In this document: in pieces, positions 1 through 6,965 of the stretch
Numbering within the stretch: position 1 is the stretch's first letter
Layout of the letters: every line of letters begins with the position of its first letter
The notes under the pieces: generated by a model
What the model was told of the DNA's origin: nothing
What the model saw: only the letters and a program-made list of their open reading frames with translations
Database searches by the model: none
Source: Deltaproteobacteria bacterium
GTDB taxonomy: Bacteria > Desulfobacterota > Desulfobacteria > Desulfobacterales > B30-G6
Reading direction: 5' to 3'
Length of the DNA stretch: 7,742 nt
Assembly (NCBI GenBank): GCA_019313725.1
Contig: JAFDAT010000150.1
Coordinates: 1-7,742, forward strand
Program-made: the position numbers and the translations under genes

Positions 1-490
1 CTTCAGTCAGTTTTTCGGTGTCAATCAAACGATATCTTTTTTTGCCACGTATCAATTCAGAATAACCACAAAAAGGCCATTCTGCAGGGTGGCTTACCAC
101 CCCTGCACGCACCATATTCATGTCAATGTAGTCCATGCATTGCGCCAGGTAGTCGGCCTTGGCAACGGCCGTAGCGTGATAACGATCCTCCCAATATGCG
201 CCTTTCCTCTTTTTACGATGATTGAACTCCTGACCGGTCCTGCCGGCAAGTAGTTGCATCGATCTGGGAATGCATTCACGATTACCGTCATCTATCGCCA
301 GAATATGGATGTGATTATCTGTTACCATGTAATTGAGAAATTTTAGACCGTATCGTTTTTTTGCTTCAAACAGCCAGGACAGCCAACACCTTTTGTCTCT
401 ATTGAACTTAAGGAGGAATTCCCTTTTGTGGCAACGGTGGGTGATGTGCCAGGCATAACCTGGCAGGAAATATCTGCTTGCTCTAGGCAT
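1..490 (-). CDS. REP-associated tyrosine transposase (RAYT, IS200-like Y1 HUH family), C-terminus cut by window edge
   Basis: The minus strand is open from an ATG at 490 to the left edge (163 residues, no stop). It encodes a single-strand DNA transposase of the RAYT/Y1_Tnp type, which nicks and rejoins DNA at hairpin or REP-like sequences. The HUH metal-binding motif is His60-Ile-His62 in TDNHIHIL. The family block around Tyr99-Trp100 to Arg103-Tyr104-His105 is present, and the helix YIDMNMVRAGVV (121-132) matches the usual YIxxNPVRAGLV. Tyr121 is my candidate catalytic tyrosine by position. The family proline before VRA is Met here. The start is supported by the typical N-terminus PRxxRYxxPGYxWHITxRC. 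A weak AAGGA lies about 15 bases upstream. No partner accessory gene is visible, so it looks like a solitary RAYT. Whether the C-terminus is intact cannot be seen. Confidence 0.9.
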   Translation of the reverse strand, partial: MPRASRYFLPGYAWHITHRCHKREFLLKFNRDKRCWLSWLFEAKKRYGLKFLNYMVTDNHIHILAIDDGNRECIPRSMQLLAGRTGQEFNHRKKRKGAYWEDRYHATAVAKADYLAQCMDYIDMNMVRAGVVSHPAEWPFCGYSELIRGKKRYRLIDTEKLTE

Positions 491-562
491 TTTGTAACAC
501 TTGTATCCTTAAAGTGACGTTTATGAGGGTAAAAATGAAGTTTTAAGCCTTTTTTAGAACAA

Positions 563-591
563 AAAATAGCATGAATTTGTAATTAAATCAA
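563..591 (-). promoter_or_regulatory. Candidate sigma-70 promoter of the transposase gene
   Basis: On the minus strand TTGATT (591-586) and TATTTT (568-563) are separated by exactly 17 bases, each matching the consensus at four of six positions. They lie about 75 bases upstream of the transposase ATG. AT-rich DNA gives such matches easily, so this is only a candidate. Confidence 0.35.
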
Positions 592-602
592 ATTGTTTTC
601 TT

Positions 603-613
603 GGTCCGACCCC
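603..613 (-). repeat. Palindromic GGGGTCGGACC element upstream of the RAYT gene
   Basis: The bases 603-611 read GGTCCGACC, an inverted repeat of GGTC/GACC around one central base. The minus-strand reading is GGGGTCGGACC. From memory, similar GGGGTCnGACC sequences recur in intergenic DNA near IS200-like transposase genes in proteobacteria. A role as end or recognition sequence is inference; only one copy is seen here. Confidence 0.35.
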
Positions 614-792
614 AGCAGAAAGAAGGCTGAATACACCGTGAAATCTGTTTTGTATGTCGGGCTGCCTCCGCCAACCTGCCTGATGGTTCCACTCCTTAGA
701 AATTACTGGTAAGAAGCGAGCGGTTTCTGCTATGGTACACCCGTACACACAATTTTTATAGCAGTGATAAATCCTTATTACATTTTCTATAC

Positions 793-798
793 AAAGGA
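793..798 (+). promoter_or_regulatory. Ribosome binding site of the small Cys/Trp protein
   Basis: AAAGGA ends eight bases before the ATG at 807, a good Shine-Dalgarno sequence at normal spacing. It is one of the main reasons for accepting this short gene. Confidence 0.6.
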
Positions 799-806
799 AA
801 CAGGCC

Positions 807-974
807 ATGAGCAACTGTGAAAAATGCAAATTCAGGGCAAAATACGACAACAATCCTGAGTCTTTTCTGGGCCGCATCTGGAAATGGCACATCGGCTGGT
901 GCCCGGGCTGGAAATCCTATAAAAAATCACTTTCCGAAGATGAACGCGAGCAGTTGATCAAGAAGTATAGCTGA
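807..974 (+). CDS. Small Cys/Trp-rich conserved-looking hypothetical protein (55 aa)
   Basis: A 55-residue frame with a good Shine-Dalgarno and a TGA stop 35 bases before the next gene. It has a CxxC pair (Cys4, Cys7), a central aromatic stretch with Trp25, Trp27, Trp31 and Trp35, plus His28 and Cys32, and a charged, helix-like tail (SEDEREQLIKKY). Cys4, Cys7, His28 and Cys32 could together bind a metal, which is inference. There is no signal peptide or membrane segment, so it should be cytosolic. The pattern CxxCKFRAKYDNNPxSFLGRIWxWHxxWCPGWK reminds me of short unnamed proteins in Desulfobacterota genomes, but I cannot name a function. Short spacing suggests co-transcription with the membrane protein gene downstream. 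Non-random composition and codon use argue against a chance frame. Confidence 0.75.
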   Translation: MSNCEKCKFRAKYDNNPESFLGRIWKWHIGWCPGWKSYKKSLSEDEREQLIKKYS

Positions 975-1009
975 GCGGACTTACCAGTCTTCGCTGCAGG
1001 GGGAACCCC

Positions 1010-2155
1010 ATGAAAAACGATGCTGTCAACAAAACCGTTTTGCTGCTGTTGGTCATTTTTATCTCGGCCCTGTTCCTGTCCATGCTCCGCCATTTTATGA
1101 TGGCTATTTTTCTGGCGGGCATATTTTCGGCGCTGGCATACCCCATGTACAGCCGGCTCAGGCTTTGGTTTGGCGACCGGCGCGCTCCGGCTTCGGGACT
1201 TACCATCCTTATCATTCTGTTTGTGATTCTGCTGCCCTTGGGAGGGCTTTTCGGGATCGTCACCTCCCAGGCCATCAAGGTCGGTGCGGGGGTCAAACCC
1301 TGGATCGAAAAACAGATTGCCCAGCCCGATGTTCTGGTTGAAAAATTGAGCAAACTGCCCTTTGCGGAAAACGTCATGGAGCATCGGGAAGTGATCTTCA
1401 ACAAGGCCGGGGAGGCCGTCGGGTGGATCAGCACTTTTTTCATCGACCACGTGTCGTCTTTTACTTTCGGCACCATCAACTTTGTTTTCATGCTGTTCGT
1501 GCTGCTCTATACCATGTTTTTTCTGCTGATGGATGGCAGCAAACTGCTCTACAAGATACTGTATTACCTTCCCCTGGAAGATCACGACGAGCACCGGATT
1601 CTGGAGAAATTCACATCTGTTTCCAGGGCAACCCTCAAGGGCACGGCGGTTATCGGTATTCTGCAGGGCGGGCTGTCCGGCATCGCCTTTGCTGTGGTGG
1701 GGATACCCAGCGCCCTGTTCTGGGGCACGATCATGACCGTACTGTCGATCATCCCCGGTATCGGAACCGCCCTGATCTGGATTCCGGCAGCCATTATCCT
1801 GGCGGGCAGCGGGCAGATGTATAAAGCCGGAGGTCTAGCCCTATTCTGCGCTATTGTGGTGGGCAGCCTGGACAACATCCTGCGGCCGGCCCTGGTGGGC
1901 AAAGACACCCAGATGCACGAACTGATGATTTTTTTCGGCACCATGGGAGGAATCTTCATGTTCGGAATCCCCGGCATCATTATCGGCCCCATCATTGCCG
2001 CGTTGTTCGTCACCATCTGGGACATCTACGGCCTGGCTTTCAAGGATGTTCTACCGGATGTCCTGATGTTGAAACCGACCCCGGCCGAAGGGGATTCCGG
2101 CGAAGAAGTGCTGCCTGAAAAAGAGGCGGCGCACAGCACGAAAGATGAGGCCTGA
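1010..2155 (+). CDS. AI-2E family transporter (PerM/YdiK-type, UPF0118 membrane protein)
   Basis: A 381-residue multi-pass inner-membrane protein of the AI-2E transporter family (Pfam AI-2E_transport). Members include E. coli TqsA and PerM and some Na+/H+ antiporters, so the substrate cannot be read from sequence. Hydrophobic segments lie at about 8-25, 28-45, 62-85, 155-175, 212-232, 235-262, 270-288 and 305-335. A soluble segment at about 86-150 separates the third and fourth, as in the family. Hallmarks are SIIPGIGTALIWIPAAI (246-262) and the DNILRPALVG block (288-297), followed by the Gly-rich GTMGGIFMFGIPGIIIGP helix region. The tail after residue 355 is charged and probably disordered. 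The ATG at 1010 follows a GGGGGAA Shine-Dalgarno. Length fits the family. The short spacing to the upstream small gene suggests one transcript. Confidence 0.92.
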   Translation: MKNDAVNKTVLLLLVIFISALFLSMLRHFMMAIFLAGIFSALAYPMYSRLRLWFGDRRAPASGLTILIILFVILLPLGGLFGIVTSQAIKVGAGVKPWIEKQIAQPDVLVEKLSKLPFAENVMEHREVIFNKAGEAVGWISTFFIDHVSSFTFGTINFVFMLFVLLYTMFFLLMDGSKLLYKILYYLPLEDHDEHRILEKFTSVSRATLKGTAVIGILQGGLSGIAFAVVGIPSALFWGTIMTVLSIIPGIGTALIWIPAAIILAGSGQMYKAGGLALFCAIVVGSLDNILRPALVGKDTQMHELMIFFGTMGGIFMFGIPGIIIGPIIAALFVTIWDIYGLAFKDVLPDVLMLKPTPAEGDSGEEVLPEKEAAHSTKDEA

Positions 2156-2161
2156 CAGCTC

Positions 2162-2194
2162 TGGTCCAGCGCGGGGGGCCAAGCTTTGTTTTGT
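2162..2194 (+). terminator. Weak terminator-like hairpin after the AI-2E family gene
   Basis: Seven bases after the stop, TGGTCC (2162-2167) can pair with GGGCCA (2176-2181), six pairs including one G-U, around an eight-base loop. An interrupted T-rich run (CTTTGTTTTGTG) follows. Stem and T-run are both poor, so at best it is a partial terminator between the two halves of the plus-strand block. Confidence 0.3.
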
Positions 2195-2226
2195 GTATAG
2201 ATTGGTGAAAGAAATTACTCTCGCCC

Positions 2227-2240
2227 ACTTGCGCTCAAGT
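2227..2240. repeat. Short inverted repeat ACTTG-CGCT-CAAGT
   Basis: A perfect five-base stem with a four-base loop lies in the leader upstream of the antiporter gene, about 85 bases before its start. No T-run follows, so it is not a terminator. It could be a small operator or RNA hairpin, or chance. Confidence 0.25.
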
Positions 2241-2316
2241 TTACGAAGACCCCGGATCAATAACTGCTTCGTTGTATGCTGAAGTGTTCGCCCCAACTAT
2301 GGGATTCTCTATCAAT

Positions 2317-2323
2317 GGAGGAG
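2317..2323 (+). promoter_or_regulatory. Ribosome binding site that sets the antiporter start
   Basis: GGAGGAG lies just before the ATG at 2326. An in-frame ATG at 2272 exists but has no comparable Shine-Dalgarno and would add 18 residues without membrane character. Confidence 0.75.
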
Positions 2324-2325
2324 AC

Positions 2326-3999
2326 ATGGACATCTGGTATCTGATCATGGAGATCGTGCTGCTGCTGGGGTTGGCTTTTCTGTTCGGTGTTGTGGCCCAG
2401 CGCCTCAAACAGAGCGCCATTGTCGGCTATCTGCTTGCCGGCGCGGTTCTGGGGCCGATACTGTTCAACAAGGCCGCCGTGCAGGAAGTGGCCGAGCTGG
2501 GCGTTGCCCTGCTGCTGTTTTCCATCGGCCTGGAGTTTTCCTTCGGCCGCCTCAAACGCATGGGGGGCAAGGCCTTTTTAATCGGTATTCTGCAGATTCT
2601 GATCACCCTGTTCGTTTTTGCCCTGATTTTTGCCATCCTCGGCCCGGTTCAGCAGGCCCTGGCCATGGGAGCTATCATTGCCCTCAGTTCCACCGCCATC
2701 GTGCTGCGCGTACTGGTGGATCGCATGGAGATCGACTCCATCCACGGCCGCAATGCCCTGGCCGTTCTGCTGACTCAGGATATCGCCGTGGTGCCGCTGG
2801 TGCTGTTGGTCACTATTTTAGGGCACGGCGGCAGCGTCCAGCAGGTTATCGTGCACATCTTCAAAACAGTGGCAGCGGCCGGCGGCCTGGCCGCCCTGTT
2901 TTTTGGGCTGTTCTACATCGTCATCCCCAAGGTGTTGATGACCGGCAATCTTTTTGCAAACCGTGAACTGGTGGTTCTGCTATCCATTTCAGCGGCCATC
3001 GGTTCGGCATGGGCGGCTCACGCCATCGGCCTGTCACCTGCTCTGGGAGCCTTTATAGCCGGAATGCTCCTGGCCGAATCACCCTTTGCCACCCAGATCA
3101 GGTCGGATATCGGCTCTTTGCGCACGCTGTTTGTCACCCTGTTTTTTACATCCATCGGCATGCTGGCCAACCCGGCCTGGCTCATAGCCAATCTGGCGGA
3201 GGCGGTGTTGTGGCTGGTGCTGGTATTTCTCCTGAAGGCCGGTATCATTTATTTCATCTGCATGCGCTTTCGCATGGGACACCTCTCCTCACTGGCCACG
3301 GGTATTACCCTGGCCCAGATCGGGGAATTTTCATTTGTTCTGGCCACCGTAGCCTCTCGGGGCGGTGTTCTGGGCCAGGGCCAATTCGATATGATTGTCA
3401 CGGTGACCATCCTTTCCATGTTCCTGGCGCCCTACATGGCCGCGTACGCACATCCCCTTTCAGGAAAGGTCCTGTCGATTTTAAAGCATCAGCCGCCGTT
3501 TAAAAAAAAAGCGGAAGTGTCGGCAGCAACACAACCGCCGGCCAGCCGTATTTTCATTGTCGGGTTCGGCCCTGCCGGGCAACAGGTGGCTGACGTATTG
3601 CTGGCCGAAGGTTTTTCTGCCGGTGTGGTGGAGCTGAATCCCAAGACCGCTGCCATGGCGCGTAAAAAAGGCCTGCCGGTACACATGGTGGACGCCACCA
3701 ACAGCGAAGCAATTTCTCACACCGGCATCAAGGGTGCCTGCCTGGTGGTTGTCACCGTGCCGGATCCCAGGTCGGCGCAGGACATTATCAAGAATCTGCG
3801 CCTGTTTGCACCAGGGTCCATTATCGTGGCCCGCAGCCGTTACAACATAGCCAGCCAGAGCCTGAAGGATGCGGGGGCTGACGCCGTGGTGGATGAGGAA
3901 AGCACCACCGGGGAGAAGCTGGCCATGGAGGTCATGGATGCCACGCACACGGCAAACCGGGATGCTTTGGGCTGTGCCCTGGCCGGGGAGAAACCCTGA
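2326..3999 (+). CDS. Kef-type monovalent cation:proton antiporter with RCK/TrkA-N domain (CPA2)
   Basis: A 557-residue inner-membrane antiporter of the CPA2 family (KefB/KefC/YbaL-like), expected to exchange K+ or Na+ for protons. The Na+/H+ exchanger domain covers about 5-380 and is strongly hydrophobic. It shows ALLLFSIGLEFS (61-72), the ion-site region LLTQDIAVVPLV with Gln151-Asp152, GAFIAGMLLAES (241-252) and AQIGEFSFVLA (330-340). After a Lys-rich linker (about 388-407) comes a Rossmann RCK domain with the nucleotide motif GFGPAG (413-418), acidic Glu436 at the end of the second strand, and VDATNSEA (455-462). It ends soon after this domain, without a TrkA-C domain. Gating by NAD(H) or another nucleotide is family knowledge. 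I see no basis to claim glutathione control as in KefC. The stop overlaps the next gene's start. The start at 2326 is chosen for its strong GGAGGAG. Confidence 0.93.
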   Translation: MDIWYLIMEIVLLLGLAFLFGVVAQRLKQSAIVGYLLAGAVLGPILFNKAAVQEVAELGVALLLFSIGLEFSFGRLKRMGGKAFLIGILQILITLFVFALIFAILGPVQQALAMGAIIALSSTAIVLRVLVDRMEIDSIHGRNALAVLLTQDIAVVPLVLLVTILGHGGSVQQVIVHIFKTVAAAGGLAALFFGLFYIVIPKVLMTGNLFANRELVVLLSISAAIGSAWAAHAIGLSPALGAFIAGMLLAESPFATQIRSDIGSLRTLFVTLFFTSIGMLANPAWLIANLAEAVLWLVLVFLLKAGIIYFICMRFRMGHLSSLATGITLAQIGEFSFVLATVASRGGVLGQGQFDMIVTVTILSMFLAPYMAAYAHPLSGKVLSILKHQPPFKKKAEVSAATQPPASRIFIVGFGPAGQQVADVLLAEGFSAGVVELNPKTAAMARKKGLPVHMVDATNSEAISHTGIKGACLVVVTVPDPRSAQDIIKNLRLFAPGSIIVARSRYNIASQSLKDAGADAVVDEESTTGEKLAMEVMDATHTANRDALGCALAGEKP

Positions 4000-5894
4000 T
4001 GCCCATGATTGGCATGCGCGATGTATGCTGGGGCTTCGGTGACCCCCAACTGCTGGAAAACATAACTTTCCAGATTCGCAAAGGGGAACGCATATGCCTG
4101 GTGGGCCGCAACGGTGTGGGCAAGTCTACCCTGCTGAAGCTTCTGGGCGGCCGGATCCTTCCCGACAGCGGTGAAGTCTGGCGCCGGCAGGGCATCAGGG
4201 TTGCCGCACTGGACCAGGATGTAACCGCAGAATTCGACGGCACAATATTCGAAGCGGTTGCCCGGGGCCTCGGCGATAACGGCCGGGCGCTGGCCGAGTA
4301 CAGCCGGGTCAGCCGAGCCCTGGAGACCGCGAAAAATACTCAACTGGCTGCAACGCGCGATCAGCTCCAGCACACGCTCGATAGCGACAATGGCTGGGCC
4401 TTGGCCAACAGTATCGAAAACGTTCTTTCCCGAACCCGGCTGGAGCCCCAACGACGGTTCGCCGATCTTTCGGCAGGGCTGAAACGGCGCACGCTTTTTG
4501 CGGGTGCCCTGGCCGGTAACCCGGACCTCCTCCTGCTGGATGAGCCCACCAACCACCTGGATATCGAAACGATACTCTGGATGGAGGATTTCATCCACCG
4601 CCACGTAAAAACGCTGCTGTTCATCACCCATGACCGTGCTTTTGTTCAAAAACTCGCCCACAGGATCCTGGAACTGGACCGGGGTCGCCTGGTATCCTAT
4701 GATTGCGATTACGCCGCATTTGAAATAAGGAGGCAGGCTGCCCTGGATGTAGAGAACACCCGGAACGGGGTGTTCGACAAGAAATTGTCCCGGGAGGAAG
4801 CCTGGATCAGAAAAGGGATAAAAGCCCGCCGGACAAGAAACGAAGGACGGGTCAGGAGTCTGCAGAAGATGCGGGCCGCTTATCGGGCCCGCCGCAGTAA
4901 AATCGGTACCGCCAGACTCCAGTTCCAGGCGGCGGAACGGACCGGTAAGCTCGTCATCGAAGCCAGGTCGGTGGGGTTTTCCTATGGGCAGGCCCCCATC
5001 GTGAAGGATTTTTCCACGGTTATCCTGCGCGGGGACAAGGTCGGCATCATCGGTCCCAACGGTGTGGGTAAAACCACGCTGCTGAAAATCCTTTTAAAAA
5101 CAGCCAGTCCAGAATCAGGCAGTGTGCGTCACGGCACCAACCTTAAGATCGTTTACTTCGATCAGCTCCGGACACAGCTCGACGAGCAGAAAACCGTGCG
5201 TGATAATATTGCCGACGGCAATGACTTCGTGGTGCTGAACGATCAAAAACGCCACGTCATCAGCTACCTCCAGGATTTTCTGTTCCTGCCCGAAAGGTGC
5301 CGCACACCGGTGCATGTCCTTTCCGGCGGGGAAAAGAATCGCCTGTTGCTGGCTCGGTTGTTTACCAAACCGGCCAATGTTCTGGTCCTGGACGAGCCGA
5401 CCAACGATCTCGACGTGGAAACCCTGGAACTTCTCGAGGAACTGATTCTGGAATACCCGGGGACGCTGCTTTTGGTCAGCCATGACCGGGCCTTTTTGAA
5501 CAGCGTGGTCACCAGTACCATCGTTTTTGAAGGCAATGGGCAGGTGCTTGAATACGCCGGGGGCTATGATGACTGGCTTCGCCAGCGCCCGGCCTTGCGG
5601 CCGCCCGATAAGAAAGTCCCGGCAAAAGCGAAACCAAAAACCAGGCCGAGTCCATCAAAAAAACTGGGCTACATGCAAAAAAGGGAAATGCAGGAACTGC
5701 CTCAAAAGATCGAAGTCCTGGAAGCAGAGCATGAAGCCCTGTTTAAGGGCATGTCCGATCCGCTGTTCTACAAAAAGGAAAAAGCCGAGATAACCGGGGT
5801 TAAAGCGGCCCTCCAGCGCGTCGAAAAGGAGATCGAAAGCGCTTACCGCCGCTGGGAAGAACTTGAGGCGATTGACGCTAAAGAGGGTAGCTAA
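3999..5894 (+). CDS. uup: ABC-F family ATPase, Uup-like
   Basis: A 631-residue soluble protein with two ABC ATPase domains and no membrane segment, close to E. coli Uup in length. Domain 1 (about 3-235) has Walker A GRNGVGKST (36-44), signature LSAG (157-160), Walker B LLLLDEP with Asp181-Glu182, and switch His211. The linker holds EEAWIRKGIKARRTRNEGRV (266-285), the Uup hallmark. Domain 2 (about 317-525) has Walker A GPNGVGKTT (352-360), LSGGE (441-445), Asp465-Glu466 and His495. A Lys/Pro-rich linker leads to a C-terminal coiled coil (about 560-625), the DNA-binding arm of Uup. Uup proteins act on ribosomes and on branched DNA and affect precise transposon excision (family knowledge). The ATG overlaps the antiporter stop (TGATG) with GGAG eight bases upstream, so coupled translation is likely. 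Oddity: the first signature has Ala in place of the first Gly. A second ATG two codons on is a possible alternative start. Confidence 0.93.
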   Translation: MPMIGMRDVCWGFGDPQLLENITFQIRKGERICLVGRNGVGKSTLLKLLGGRILPDSGEVWRRQGIRVAALDQDVTAEFDGTIFEAVARGLGDNGRALAEYSRVSRALETAKNTQLAATRDQLQHTLDSDNGWALANSIENVLSRTRLEPQRRFADLSAGLKRRTLFAGALAGNPDLLLLDEPTNHLDIETILWMEDFIHRHVKTLLFITHDRAFVQKLAHRILELDRGRLVSYDCDYAAFEIRRQAALDVENTRNGVFDKKLSREEAWIRKGIKARRTRNEGRVRSLQKMRAAYRARRSKIGTARLQFQAAERTGKLVIEARSVGFSYGQAPIVKDFSTVILRGDKVGIIGPNGVGKTTLLKILLKTASPESGSVRHGTNLKIVYFDQLRTQLDEQKTVRDNIADGNDFVVLNDQKRHVISYLQDFLFLPERCRTPVHVLSGGEKNRLLLARLFTKPANVLVLDEPTNDLDVETLELLEELILEYPGTLLLVSHDRAFLNSVVTSTIVFEGNGQVLEYAGGYDDWLRQRPALRPPDKKVPAKAKPKTRPSPSKKLGYMQKREMQELPQKIEVLEAEHEALFKGMSDPLFYKKEKAEITGVKAALQRVEKEIESAYRRWEELEAIDAKEGS

Positions 5895-5939
5895 ACGTGG
5901 TTTCTGCTCACTGCATGACGAAACACACCGATACAGGCT

Positions 5940-6884
5940 TTATCGCCGCCAGCCGGGTAGATCCGATGCGGCTGCGTCTGTCAGAATTTTCAGGTTTTCT
6001 CTGGAGTTGAATAGTTTTTCACACAACTCGCATTTTCTGTATTGAACGATTTCACGGGCCTTGAGGCCCAGGTAGGAAGCCATGCTGGTGAGCCCCATGG
6101 TTTTTATGAGTTGGTGCAGGGCATGGTTTTCGTTTTTTTGAAACAGGGCGTCGATAGTGTCGCGGCCAAGATTTCCCAGATATAAAAAGCCTGTCGTTGA
6201 AAACCGGTGGGCCGCGTCACAACAGGCAAACATGTCCAGGGTCGGGGACAGGTAGGGATTCATGGGACATAGATTGGGCCGGTAGTCGGTAGATACAGGC
6301 GGGCGCTCCAATTCACCGGCACGGCCAAAATATATGAGTGGCTCCGGAAAAAATTTCAGGTGATGTTGCCGCAGAAATTGTTCACAGGCATCGTCTGTTT
6401 TTGAAAAATCGGTGATAAAGGAAACAAAATAATCGAGACCCTGGTGTTTGCAGCTCGCGGCTGCACGGACAATGTTATCCCGGCTGATGTACTGCTGATG
6501 CCAGCGGCTGAAGCTGAGCCGCAGTTGTGACAAGCCGTTGGCTATCAGTTCCGCAATGACACGGTCTGAACTTTCCCGGGATCTGGCCCAGTAGCCGTTG
6601 GTCACGACGCGTGTGTAGATGCCGTTTTTTCTGCAGATCCGAATCAGCTGACAGATATCATTGAGAAACAGAAGCGGTTCTCCGGCGGTAAAACTGATCC
6701 CCTTGACCTCACAACGGGCCATTTCACGAATAATAGCACTGGCCCTTGCGAGGTCCATTTTTGCGGTCGCGGGCGATGCATCCGCAGCGACGCAATGGCC
6801 GCACCTGGCGTTGCACTGGGTTGAGTATCCAAAGGCGATGTTTCTCACGTGGTTATTTTGTCCTGTCCTGGGTGTATGCATCAT
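5940..6884 (-). CDS. Radical SAM protein with SPASM-like cysteine-rich C-terminus
   Basis: A 314-residue cytosolic enzyme. The N-terminal cluster motif CNARCGHC (Cys24, Cys28, Cys31; CxxxCxxC) binds the 4Fe-4S cluster that cleaves S-adenosylmethionine. AGEP (67-70) stands for the usual GGEP, and VVTNGYWA (93-100) follows as in the family. The C-terminal half carries Cys206, Cys221, Cys222, Cys285 and Cys288, consistent with an auxiliary cluster of SPASM or twitch type, though the spacing is not canonical. Its product cannot be inferred: peptide-modifying SPASM maturases usually sit beside a precursor peptide, and none is visible. The ATG at 6884 lacks a clear Shine-Dalgarno. A GTG at 6848, preceded by AGGACAGGAC, would begin the protein at VRNIAFGY and is a good alternative start. 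It lies 81 bases after the DksA-like gene and faces the uup gene. Confidence 0.88.
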   Translation of the reverse strand: MMHTPRTGQNNHVRNIAFGYSTQCNARCGHCVAADASPATAKMDLARASAIIREMARCEVKGISFTAGEPLLFLNDICQLIRICRKNGIYTRVVTNGYWARSRESSDRVIAELIANGLSQLRLSFSRWHQQYISRDNIVRAAASCKHQGLDYFVSFITDFSKTDDACEQFLRQHHLKFFPEPLIYFGRAGELERPPVSTDYRPNLCPMNPYLSPTLDMFACCDAAHRFSTTGFLYLGNLGRDTIDALFQKNENHALHQLIKTMGLTSMASYLGLKAREIVQYRKCELCEKLFNSRENLKILTDAAASDLPGWRR

Positions 6885-6965
6885 TTTAAGTGAAAGGGCA
6901 CAGGCTATTATTTTCTGTGACGTCGATCAAGGCCCTTCACATAGAGCGTTATCATTCCCCGCGAT

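Larger units (their letters stand above)
491..806. other. AT-rich 316-base intergenic region without a supported gene
   Basis: No convincing coding sequence is seen on either strand. A minus-strand frame covering most of it (554-892) resembles no family and overlaps the small plus-strand gene. The half next to the transposase is AT-rich, with an A6/T6 inverted repeat at 550-566 and AATTTG/CAAATT at 574-594. A GGTCCGACC palindrome lies at 603-611. The middle (about 655-720) is more GC-rich and without recognisable structure. The final part leads into the small gene at 807 and has a GTACAC direct repeat at 735-748, but no clear sigma-70 promoter. The composition shift against the GC-rich neighbours suits a mobile-element-associated patch. 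Confidence 0.6.

Noticed and set aside
755..771. TTTAT/ATAAA hairpin and -10-like TTTATA before the small gene as its promoter
   Set aside because: No acceptable -35 at 16-18 bases was found, and AT-rich DNA gives such matches by chance.
554..892. Minus-strand frame of 112 codons in the transposase upstream region
   Set aside because: It resembles no family, has low-complexity content, and overlaps the plus-strand small gene, which has a better ribosome site and motif structure.
917..1594. Long minus-strand frames opposite the AI-2E family gene (225 and 177 codons)
   Set aside because: Both are antisense to a clearly conserved membrane protein. Their Gln/Lys/His- and Met/Ser-rich compositions are typical of shadow frames in GC-rich DNA.
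2272..2325. N-terminal extension of the antiporter to an upstream in-frame ATG
   Set aside because: The 18 added residues lack membrane character, and the ATG at 2326 has a strong GGAGGAG while 2272 has none.
3840..4661. Minus-strand frame of 273 codons across the antiporter/uup junction
   Set aside because: It is antisense to two well-supported genes and has no recognisable domain. Openness follows from the codon bias of the sense strand.
5900..5924. GTTTC/GAAAC inverted repeat just after the uup stop
   Set aside because: Only five AT-leaning pairs around a 15-base loop, with no T-run; likely chance.
5950..5974. CAGCCG/CGGCTG inverted repeat as a terminator between the convergent genes
   Set aside because: It lies inside the radical SAM coding region, has a 13-base loop, and has no T-run on either side.
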